Assembly (NCBI GenBank): GCA_003164475.1
Contig: PLTL01000210.1
Span: 1-15,458, forward strand
Source of the DNA: Candidatus Dormiibacterota bacterium
GTDB taxonomy: Bacteria; Chloroflexota; Dormibacteria; UBA8260; Bog-877
Direction of reading: 5' to 3'
Length of the DNA: 15,458 nt
Under the pieces are notes generated by a model. That model saw nothing but the letters and a program-made list of their open reading frames with translations, searched no databases and had not been told where the DNA came from. The translations under genes were made by a program, and so were the position numbers. Position 1 is the stretch's first letter. Each line of letters begins with the position of its first letter. This document shows positions 1-6,407 of this stretch, in pieces.

Positions 1-488
1 CACCAGACCGACTCGATGTAGTCGGTGTCGAAGGTGCGGTAGGCGCTCTTGAGGTCGAGCCAGAACCCGATCCGGTCGGTCAGCCGCTCCCACTCGTCGA
101 TGTACTTCATGACGTTGGCGCGGCAGAGCCGGTTGAACTCCTCCACACCCAACTGCTCGATCTCCTGCTTGGAGCCGATCCTCAGGCTGCGCTCCACCTC
201 CAGCTCGACCGGGAGCCCGTGGGTGTCCCAGCCACCCCGGCGCTCCACCAGCCGGCCCTGCATCTGCTGGTAGCGCAGAAAGCAGTCCTTGAAGGAGCGG
301 GCCAGGACGTGGTGCACGCCGGGCAGCCCGTTGGCGGTAGGCGGGCCCTCGTAGAAGACGAATCGGCGGGCACCGCCGCGCTGCTCCAGGCCGCGCTCGA
401 AGATTCGCTCCCGCCGCCAGAACTGGAGGACGCTCTCCTCCAGATCGGGGAAGCTGACCGGGTTGGCGACCGGCTCAAATGCCGACAT
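1..488 (-). CDS. ileS: Isoleucyl-tRNA synthetase, N-terminal part (runs off the left edge)
   Basis: Class I aminoacyl-tRNA synthetase that charges tRNA-Ile with isoleucine in the cytoplasm. Only the first 162 or so codons are inside the window. The translation starts MSAFEPVANPVSFPDLEESV and has the N-terminal FW...R...F segment of IleS. The ATP-binding signature region follows, with PPTANGLPGVHH standing for the HIGH motif, then GRLVERRGGWDTHGLPVE and, near the edge, DEWERLTDRIGFWLDL and YIESVWW. This wording is typical of the longer, eukaryote-like IleS type rather than the short E. coli type; that assignment is from memory of the families. The ATG at 486-488 gives the expected N-terminus. 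No strong ribosome binding site lies just before it; a GGGAGG sits roughly 35 nt upstream inside a possible hairpin. The gene is divergent from the GT87 gene. Confidence 0.95.
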   Translation of the reverse strand, partial: MSAFEPVANPVSFPDLEESVLQFWRRERIFERGLEQRGGARRFVFYEGPPTANGLPGVHHVLARSFKDCFLRYQQMQGRLVERRGGWDTHGLPVELEVERSLRIGSKQEIEQLGVEEFNRLCRANVMKYIDEWERLTDRIGFWLDLKSAYRTFDTDYIESVW

Positions 489-761
489 CAGGGCGCGTTG
501 CAATCTCCACTGGGAGCTCTTCCTCCCGCTGGGAACGGGAGCGAGGTGAGGGCAGGGTAGCATCCCGGGCAGGTCAGCTCGCCACCCAGCGACCCGAGGC
601 CGACCACGCGGCGGGGCCCGCGGCTGGGGCGATCTGTGACGCACGCGGGCCGGGACGGCCGCGCCCGCAGTGGGCCGACCGGTAACGGCGCCGCCACAAG
701 TCGCCCGCAATCGGCCTCCCAATCCCTTCGAGGCGGCTGTGAGAGCGTACAAATCCAGCCA
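489..761 (-). promoter_or_regulatory. Divergent intergenic region with candidate ileS promoter and about 250-nt leader
   Basis: On the minus strand, TTGATT (766-771) and TACGCT (744-749) are separated by 16 bp and could be the -35 and -10 boxes of ileS. This would place the start of transcription near 737 and leave a leader of about 250 nt. The leader is very GC-rich and holds several short inverted repeats, for example GGGAG/CTCCC close to ileS. A long leader before ileS is what a T-box would need, but I do not see the canonical T-box sequence (UGGUACCGCG-like), so no riboswitch is called. The promoter boxes are weak matches. Confidence 0.3.
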
Positions 762-2000
762 ATGCAATCAACCACCAGGCGGGCCGTGAGCCTGGTCAGC
801 CTCGCCGTGCTGCTCAGCTACGTGATCCTAGTGGCCCTGCGGATCGATCAGCAGACGTTGGTGCCGGACTACGCCGCCTTCTACGCGGTGGCCAAGGCGC
901 TGGTGGCAGGTGGGCTGAGCGCCTCCCACAACCTCTACTCACTGCGCTTCCAGCTGGCCGCCACGAAGTTTCTCAGCCACGGCCCCGGGCATGCCTACGT
1001 CGTGCCCTTCGTGGCCCTCCCGCCCGCCGCCTGGGCGGTCATCCCCTTCACCTGGCTCTCGCTCTGGCCCTCGTTCTACCTCTGGGACACAATCTGCCTC
1101 GGACTCTGTGTCATCGGTACCTTCTGGCTCGCCCGCCACGAGCAGCTGGGCCTGGACGCCACTCCCTTGGCGCTGGCGCTATTGGCCTCCTACCCCACTT
1201 ACACATCGCTGGGGGATGGCGAGTACGACCTTCTCTGGCCGCTGTGCCTGGCCCTTTTCACCTTCGCCTGGAGCTGCAGCTCGGCCTGGGGCCGCTGGCC
1301 GCGGACGGCGGCCGCCAGCTTCCTGTTCGCGTTCAAGCCCGACCTGCTGCTGTTGCTGGTGGTGCCAGCGGTGGCGGCCTGGCGACGGCGGGCGGTGCGC
1401 GAGGCAGTCGTCTGCCTGGCACTCCTGGCGGGAGTGACGGTCGCGCTGGTGGGGATCCCGGGGCTGCTACGACTGCCCCACATCGAGTCCTACACGCTCT
1501 TCAGTCGCTTCCCACCGACCCAGGACGAGACCGTGCTGGGAATCTTCTGGAGGATCACCGGCCACGGAGCCATGACTCAGGATCTGGCCTGGGCCTCGCT
1601 GGCCCTGGCGCTGCTTGGGTTGAGCTGGGCCTGGTGGCACAACCCACCCCAGAGCTCCCGGGATTGGAAGCTGGCGCTCACCAGCACCGTCTGTCTGTCA
1701 CTGCTGGTCGCCCCCCACAGCCTCCACCACGATCTGCTCCTGCTGGTCGGCCCGGCGGTCTGGACCGCAGCGGTGCTCAAGGACTCGGGGCGGAGCCTCA
1801 GGTGGCTCGCCGGCTGGATCGTCCTCTTCAACGCCGCGATCCTAGTCGATGCCAGTCCCAGGTTCACGCTGCCCATCCCGATCACCCCGATCGTCCTTCT
1901 GCTTGCCGCTTTGGTGGCCTGGTGGGCACGGCGCTCCCTGGCCCGAGCGCCTGCCGGGGCAGTCTCGGAGAACGCCACCGGCTCCCCCGCCCCCGGCTGA
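762..2000 (+). CDS. GT87-family (DUF2029-like) polytopic membrane glycosyltransferase
   Basis: Predicted integral-membrane glycosyltransferase of the GT-C fold, 412 residues. Known GT87 members such as PimE transfer mannose from polyprenyl-phosphate-mannose onto envelope glycolipids on the outer face of the membrane. The N-terminus has one membrane segment followed by a first external loop with VPDYAAFYAVAKALVAGG. Its Asp (about residue 36) sits where GT-C enzymes carry an essential acidic residue. About nine further hydrophobic segments follow, with FAFKPDLLLLLVVPAVAAW and SLLVAPHSLHHDLLLL as typical GT87-like stretches. The ORF is open from 636, but those upstream codons are polar and low in complexity, so I chose the ATG at 762; a GTG at 786 is an alternative. 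The ribosome binding site is poor for either. The exact acceptor cannot be read from the sequence. Confidence 0.75.
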   Translation: MQSTTRRAVSLVSLAVLLSYVILVALRIDQQTLVPDYAAFYAVAKALVAGGLSASHNLYSLRFQLAATKFLSHGPGHAYVVPFVALPPAAWAVIPFTWLSLWPSFYLWDTICLGLCVIGTFWLARHEQLGLDATPLALALLASYPTYTSLGDGEYDLLWPLCLALFTFAWSCSSAWGRWPRTAAASFLFAFKPDLLLLLVVPAVAAWRRRAVREAVVCLALLAGVTVALVGIPGLLRLPHIESYTLFSRFPPTQDETVLGIFWRITGHGAMTQDLAWASLALALLGLSWAWWHNPPQSSRDWKLALTSTVCLSLLVAPHSLHHDLLLLVGPAVWTAAVLKDSGRSLRWLAGWIVLFNAAILVDASPRFTLPIPITPIVLLLAALVAWWARRSLARAPAGAVSENATGSPAPG

Positions 2001-2005
2001 TCATC

Positions 2006-2032
2006 GGGCGGTGCCGCCCGGCTCCGCCGGGC
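2006..2032 (+). terminator. GC-rich hairpin just after the GT87 gene
   Basis: Immediately downstream of the TGA stop, GCCCGG and CCGGGC (2016-2021 and 2027-2032) form a 6-bp stem with a 5-nt loop. An overlapping alternative stem, GGGCG/CGCCC, lies at 2006-2019. No U-run follows, only a short A/T-rich AAACGATTT. This could be an intrinsic terminator of the weak-tail kind common in high-GC genomes. Confidence 0.4.
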
Positions 2033-2085
2033 AAACGATTTCGGAGACCCATCCCAACACAGTTGCCACAGAACTCAGGAGGGAG

Positions 2086-2693
2086 TCAGCGTCCCCCTGA
2101 CCGGCCACTGGGGCGCGAACACCTGGAGCCTGGACCCCGTTTCCGAGTCCCTACGGAGCATCGCCAGCGCCGGCAGGGGAATCCGGCGTGCTGCGTGGCA
2201 CGGACAAGCGGATAGTCCCCCGGCAACTTCCCGACACCGACGCCACCCAGGACCACAGCGAGGCTGCCCGGCACCGGACTCAGTGCCACAAGGACGTCCA
2301 CGTGCTTCTTCTTGGCCCGGCCGCTGAGCGACGCGTCCAAACGCTCGGCGTCGCCATCGGCCAGCACGACGAACTCGCCCGCGCCCGGCGGTGGACGGAT
2401 CCGCTTCCCATCCTGGCGGGCAGCCCCCTCGCCGTGGATAAGCCGCATGGTGCACTGTGTCCTGGAGTCGCGGACACTCGGCAGGTCCCTGTCGTACCTG
2501 CTTCGCCCAGCTCCTTGGCCACTGGACGAGACTTCTCAACGACCCCGTGCGGAACGCTCCCCACCTGCCAACCACCCTCGCGCAGACGAACGGCTCCCGC
2601 GTACTGGCCCTGTTCCTCCACTATCAGTTCTCCAGTCAGCCGGTCGCCTAGCGATGGATGATCGTGGTGATCTCCGCTACGTGGTTGGTAGTC
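2086..2693 (-). pseudogene. Frameshifted gene remnant, possibly with HIRAN-like repeats
   Basis: Three minus-strand frames carry protein-like sequence in succession, so this looks like one gene broken by frameshifts. The first (2693 to about 2480) reads RLTGELIVEEQGQYAGAVRL, then WQVGSVPHGVVEKSRPVAKEL. The second (about 2490 to 2190) reads CTMRLIHGEG, GAGEFVVLADGDAERLDASL, SGRAKKKHVDVL and GVGVGKLPGDYPLVRATQ. A third (to about 2090) ends with LRRDSETGSRLQVFAPQWP. The middle stretch has strongly G/C-biased third positions, as real genes here do. The pattern G.VxVxxxGxxVGxLP...P...L...G..C occurs roughly twice and resembles HIRAN-type modules, but this is a weak visual match. No good start codon is seen; the 5' end stops about 20 bp from the presumed IS left end, so the insertion may have truncated it. 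Confidence 0.4.
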
Positions 2694-2712
2694 CTAACCG
2701 CCTCTGAGCCCT

Positions 2713-2726
2713 AGTCCCGCCCAGTG
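2713..2726 (+). repeat. Left terminal inverted repeat of the IS256-like element
   Basis: AGTCCCGCCCAGTG pairs with the right end at 4308-4321 with a single mismatch. Beyond the 14 bp the two ends diverge, which fits an old insertion. Confidence 0.55.
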
Positions 2727-3050
2727 AGAGTAGGCCATGCCAACCAGCTCGGCGAGATCGGGGCGGCCTTCGTGCGCCCGAGAATGGAGTAAGGCTGCTG
2801 TGTGAAAGTCACCGCTGGGATCCCCGGTGAGCCGGCGACCGGCTCGAGGACGACCTCCCGTTGCCAGTGCCCAGGACAGTGGAAGCACCGGTGGCGGTAG
2901 CCCCTCGGGCACCGGTGAGGGATCAGCCTCGGGGCAGGGTCGGTCACGTTTCATCGAGTGGCGTAAGTAGCGGGCCGAGATGAGGCCCGCGGCGGTGGGC
3001 AGCAAAACGGCCACCGTGCAACCGACCCCCTTCACAGAACAGGAGACACG

Positions 3051-4273
3051 ATGACCCCCACCAGCATGCCACTCGACGCCCTGCTTGACTACGTCTCGGA
3101 CCCGGACCAGGACACTTTGCGAGAGATCCTGGAGCACACCCTGCAGGCCCTGATCGAGGTGGAGGCGGCTGGGGTGGTGGGAGCCCAGCCCCACGAGCGC
3201 AGCGAGGGCCGGGTGCCGTGCCGCAACGGGCACCGTCCCCGGATCCTGGACACCCCGTTGGGGCGGCTGGAGCTGGGGATCCCCAAGCTCGGCCGGGGGA
3301 GCTTCCTGCCCAGCTTGCTGGAGCCCTGGTGTCGGATCGAGCGAGCCCTCTGGGCGGTGATCCAGGAGGCCTGGGTGCACGGGGTGAGCACCAGCAAGGT
3401 CGTCGACCTGGTGGCGGCGATGGGGGTTGCCATGTCTCTAAGAGCGGGGTGAGCCGGATCTGCCAGGAGCTGGACCAGGAGCTGGCGCTGTTCCGGGACC
3501 GGCCCCTGAACGACGCCGCCTACCCCTACGTCTGGCTCGGCGCCACCTACGGGAAGGTGCGCCAGGGCGGTCGGATTGTGAGCCAGGCCGTGGTGGTGGC
3601 GACTGGGGTGCCGGAGACGGGCGAGAAGGAGGTCCTGGGGTTGGCGGTTGGCGCCAGCGAGACCGAGGCCTTCTGGGTGGAGTTCTGCTGGCAGCTGGTG
3701 GCCCGAGGCCTGCACGGCGTGCAGCCGGTGATCTCGGATGCCCATGAGGGGTTGCGAGCGGCGCTGGCCCAGTGCTTCGCCGGCGCCAGCTGGCAGCGTT
3801 GCACGGTGCACTCCCTCCGCAATGTGGTGGTGGCCTGCTCCCGCCCGGATGGCCGGGCGGCGCTGGCGCTGGTGAAGACGGTGTTCGCCCAGCCCACCCA
3901 GCAGGCCGCGAGCCAGGCGATCTCCCAAGCACTGGAGCTGCTCCAGCCCCGCTACCCCAAAGTGGCCAAACTCCTCCGGGATGCCGAAGCCGACATCCTC
4001 TCCTACCTGGCCTTTCCCAGCGAGCACTGGCGCTCGATCCGCTCCACCAACGCCCTGGAGCGGGTCAACGCCGAGATTGACCGCAGGGCCAAGGTGGTGG
4101 GCATCTTCCCCAACTCAGCCTCTCTGCTGAGGCTTTCCACCGCGGTTCTCCAAGATCAGCACGACGAGTGGCAGGATGGCCGCTGCCACTTCTCCCAACA
4201 GTCCATGGCCCGGCTGGACCCCAGCGCCGATCCCCGGCTCACCAACCCCCTAACCGCAGGGCTGGCCGCCTGA
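3051..4273 (+). pseudogene. IS256-family (mutator-type) transposase, frameshifted and missing a catalytic Asp
   Basis: DDE transposase of the IS256 family, about 407 codons when rejoined. The ATG at 3051 is preceded by a good ribosome binding site (AGGAG, 5-6 nt away). Frame one (3051-3452) runs to VAAMGVAMS and then hits a stop. The family sequence resumes in another frame as KSGVSRICQELDQEL and continues to 4273. The break is at TCTCT (3435-3439); removing one CT restores a single frame. Family landmarks are the segment PYVWLGATYGKVRQGGRIV, SDAHEGL (Asp codon 3737-3739), WQRCTVHSLRNV, and STNALERVNAEIDRR (Glu codon 4058-4060) with VVGIFPN. In active relatives the first segment reads WLDATY; here the codon 3539-3541 is GGC (Gly), so the first catalytic Asp is gone. 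A -1 programmed frameshift would also join the frames, but no slippery heptamer is seen. Confidence 0.9.
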
Positions 4274-4307
4274 TGAATCTACCCCTGACTTCCACCCGCT
4301 TTTACAC

Positions 4308-4321
4308 CACTGTGCGGGACT
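4308..4321 (+). repeat. Right terminal inverted repeat of the IS256-like element
   Basis: CACTGTGCGGGACT is the inverted partner of 2713-2726 (13 of 14). It lies 35 bp after the transposase stop, as expected for the right end of an IS256-type element. Confidence 0.55.
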
Positions 4322-4400
4322 TGACTCGGCTCCGGCGCCGAGCTGCGCCGCTCGAGATCCCGGGTCCGGAGAGGATTGGATTGGGTCCCACAATGGATGG

Positions 4401-4748
4401 GTGTCCAGGGACCTTCCGAGCACGCCCTCGTCACCGAGCACCACTCCCCGGCGGTTCGGCTACGACGAGCCTGGCCGTTCCCTCCTTGTGGAATGGCGGG
4501 ACGGTGGGACCAGCACCATTCCCTTCGCGGCGCTGAGGCAGGCCTGCCCCTGTGCCCTCTGTCGGGGCGAGATGGGAAGCCCGGGTCGGTTCCAACGTGA
4601 TCCCATCCTTCGTGCCGGAGAGGACGAACTCTCCGACGTTCAGCTGGTGGGGAACTACGGGCTGAAGGCCATCTGGGTCGATGGCCACGACACGGGGATC
4701 TACCGATTCGAGCAGTTGCGCTGGCTCGGCGACGGGGGTCGGCCCTAA
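4401..4748 (+). CDS. DUF971 family protein
   Basis: Small cytoplasmic protein of 115 residues of the DUF971 (gamma-butyrobetaine-hydroxylase-like N-terminal) family. After a 20-residue Ser/Pro/Thr-rich lead comes the whole domain: RSLLVEWRDGGTSTIPFAAL, then RQACPCALCRGE with the Cys-Pro-Cys-x-x-Cys cluster, VQLVGNYGLKAIWVDGHDTG and IYRFEQLRWLG. The family is often found alone or fused to metal/Fe-S handling proteins such as Mrp-type ATPases, but its biochemical role is not settled. The GTG at 4401 is the first usable start in the frame. No clear ribosome binding site lies before it, and only about 75 bp separate it from the IS end, so the original promoter region may have been altered by the insertion. 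Confidence 0.85.
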   Translation: MSRDLPSTPSSPSTTPRRFGYDEPGRSLLVEWRDGGTSTIPFAALRQACPCALCRGEMGSPGRFQRDPILRAGEDELSDVQLVGNYGLKAIWVDGHDTGIYRFEQLRWLGDGGRP

Positions 4749-5169
4749 CCTCCGGCCTCCAGCGGCACCTGGTGGTGGCAGCCACCAAGGCCGGATCGGC
4801 CTGGCCACGGCCTCCTCCCTCGCGCCAGGGTCCGCGCCGCGCCGCCTGGGGTCGCTCCGCCTGGTCATCCGGCCGGCGCCAGCCCTCCGCCGCCGAGCCG
4901 GCGGCTGACCTCGTCTGGTCGAAGTCGCCGCCAAGCAGGCCAGCCTGCCCCTGCCCGAGCAGCGGGCCCGGCTCCCCAGCGTGCCCTGGCCTCCAGGATC
5001 CGCCCGGTCAGGGGCTCGTCCCCGGCGGGCACCTGTCGGGCCGGCCGAACCTCTGGCAGGAGTTCGAGCCCAGCCCCCTCGTCACCGCCCTGCGGTTCCG
5101 GTTACGTTCCCGCATCGGGCCTGCGACTTCGGGATGGGATCTTGAGGCTGGCCCCAAGAATCGCTCTCT
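4749..5169. other. Gene-poor stretch between DUF971 and wall hydrolase genes
   Basis: I see no gene that I can support here. There is a hairpin TGGTGG/CCACCA at 4770-4787 (6-bp stem, 6-nt loop) about 20 bp after the DUF971 stop, a possible terminator without U-run. GCCGCC/GGCGGC occurs around 4887-4904. The stretch before the hydrolase gene was checked by eye for a c-di-AMP (ydaO-type) riboswitch, which often precedes wall hydrolase genes in this group; its hallmark sequences were not recognised. Confidence 0.4.
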
Positions 5170-6369
5170 GTGGACGGGGCCAGGACGGGGGGACGAATGG
5201 CGGTCGCCGCGATCATCGCGGGCGTCGTCGCACTGGCTGTGATCGGCGCCACCGAAGCGCCCGGAGTGCAAGCGGGATCCGCGCCTGCGCCCAGTTCCCC
5301 TGTCACCCTCCAGTCCCTTGTTGCCAAGGCCCGCGGCGAGTTGGAGGCCCTGAGCGCCCAGGTGCAGACAGCGCGTCAGCAGATCGCCCGGGACCAGGCC
5401 CGAAGCAGCCAGGAGCGGGGGCAGCTCTCGGCCGTGGTCGCCGACGAGTACACCGGTGCTCCCGACGGGCTGCTCTCGGTCCTGGCCAGTCCCGACTTCA
5501 ACAGCGCCCTAGATACCCAGATCGCTCTGGACCAGCTCACCCAGACCCAGCAGCAGCTGCTGATCAAGCTTGCCGGCGAGATTCGCAGCGAGCAGAGCAC
5601 CGAAGCCCAGCTCAAGCAGGAGGAGCAGCAGGAGGAGACGACCGAGACCCGGCTCGAGGCCGAGGAGCTGGTGGCGGAGTTCCAGGCAGAGGAGGCCGCC
5701 AGCGCGCCGACGGTCCAGGGTGGTCCCGCGGCCAGCCCCTCCCCCAGCTCCAAGACGTCAGCTCCGGCCTCCCCGTCCCCGGCTCCGACCGGCACCCCCA
5801 CGCCCACCCCGACCGGGACCGGCACCCCCGCGCCGGACCCGAGCTCGCCGGCTCCGGCCCCTAGCGGCAACGGGGGTCCGTTCACGGTCAGCACCAATCT
5901 CACCCTCCCCAGCGGGATCTCGCTGGGCCAGGTTCAGGCCCTCCTTCAGGGCAGCCCGCTGGAGGCCGACGCGAGCTACTTCATCCAGGCGGAGCAGGCC
6001 AACCATGTGAGCGCCATCTACCTGGTGGCGGACGCGGTCCTGGAGACCGGCTGGGGCACCTCGGACCTCTACACCAACAAGCACAACCTCTTCGGGTTCG
6101 GCGCCGACGACGCCAATCCCTACGTTGACGGGGACACCTTCACCAGCGACCAGGACTGCATCTCGTACGTGTCATGGTTCGTCTCGGTCTACTACCTGAC
6201 CCCGCCCGGTTCCCAGGTTGCTGGCTATGGGGGTCTCGGGGGCACGGTGGAGACCGGCCAGTTCTACAACGGTCCCACCGTCACAGGGATGAACGTCGAC
6301 TACGCCAGTGACCCGGATTGGGCCAACAAGATCGCCCGGCTGGGAGCCCTGCTGCAGCAGATGGGCTGA
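5170..6369 (+). CDS. Secreted coiled-coil + glucosaminidase (GH73-like) peptidoglycan hydrolase
   Basis: Predicted exported enzyme of 399 residues that would cut the glycan strand of peptidoglycan (N-acetylglucosaminidase type). Order: signal peptide (residues 1-35, hydrophobic AVAAIIAGVVALAVIG, likely cut near VQA-GS); Gln/Glu-rich coiled coil (about 46-178); Pro/Ser/Thr linker (about 181-236); catalytic domain (about 245-399). The last has the GH73/LytD-type signature AVLETGWGTSDL with likely catalytic Glu292, HNLFGFGADDANPYVDGDTF, and MNVDYASDPDWANKIA at the C-terminus. The coiled coil contains YTGAPDGLLSVLASPDFNSA, similar to PcsB-type coiled coils. I kept the GTG at 5170 because it supplies two Arg residues for the signal peptide. 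The ATG at 5197 has the better upstream sequence (GGGGGGA, 4 nt away) but would leave an uncharged N-terminus. The GH15 gene follows after 38 bp. Confidence 0.88.
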   Translation: MDGARTGGRMAVAAIIAGVVALAVIGATEAPGVQAGSAPAPSSPVTLQSLVAKARGELEALSAQVQTARQQIARDQARSSQERGQLSAVVADEYTGAPDGLLSVLASPDFNSALDTQIALDQLTQTQQQLLIKLAGEIRSEQSTEAQLKQEEQQEETTETRLEAEELVAEFQAEEAASAPTVQGGPAASPSPSSKTSAPASPSPAPTGTPTPTPTGTGTPAPDPSSPAPAPSGNGGPFTVSTNLTLPSGISLGQVQALLQGSPLEADASYFIQAEQANHVSAIYLVADAVLETGWGTSDLYTNKHNLFGFGADDANPYVDGDTFTSDQDCISYVSWFVSVYYLTPPGSQVAGYGGLGGTVETGQFYNGPTVTGMNVDYASDPDWANKIARLGALLQQMG

Positions 6370-6407
6370 CCCGCCTCTCCACGGGGCGGACGTCTAGCCT
6401 TGGGCTG

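Larger units (their letters stand above)
2713..4321 (+). mobile_element. IS256-family insertion sequence, degenerate
   Basis: The element is defined by an IS256-type transposase and a pair of imperfect terminal inverted repeats. AGTCCCGCCCAGTG at 2713-2726 matches the reverse complement of CACTGTGCGGGACT at 4308-4321 in 13 of 14 positions. The right end, with TTTACACCACT followed by GGGACTTGAC, has the look of IS256-family ends in high-GC bacteria as I recall them. The true outer limits may lie a few bases further out, to about 2708 and 4326. I find no convincing 8-9 bp target duplication. The span of about 1.6 kb is slightly long for the family because of a 320-bp leader before the transposase. 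Confidence 0.65.

Noticed and set aside
636..761. Upstream extension of the GT87 gene from 636
   Set aside because: The extra 42 residues are polar, rich in Gly/Arg/Ser, and cover the candidate ileS promoter; the membrane protein starts naturally at the ATG at 762.
2190..2450. Possible translation initiation factor IF-1 remnant (SGRAKKKHVDVL resembles the SGKMRKNYIRIL core)
   Set aside because: The flanking GDRV and DLTRGRI elements of IF-1 are missing, and the neighbouring frames continue with other protein-like sequence that fits one larger broken gene better.
3089..4027. Minus-strand 312-codon open frame across the transposase gene
   Set aside because: It is antisense to the transposase, whose family motifs are clear; its product shows no recognisable features.
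4308..4340. Outward promoter at the IS right end (TTGACT at 4321-4326 as -35) driving DUF971
   Set aside because: No acceptable -10 box lies 16-18 bp downstream.
5000..5170. c-di-AMP riboswitch before the wall hydrolase gene
   Set aside because: Expected from the biology of such genes, but none of the conserved sequence blocks could be found by eye.
5755..5880. Pro/Ser/Thr-coding direct repeats as a possible CRISPR or tandem repeat element
   Set aside because: The repetition is only the low-complexity linker of the hydrolase; units are irregular and there are no spacers.
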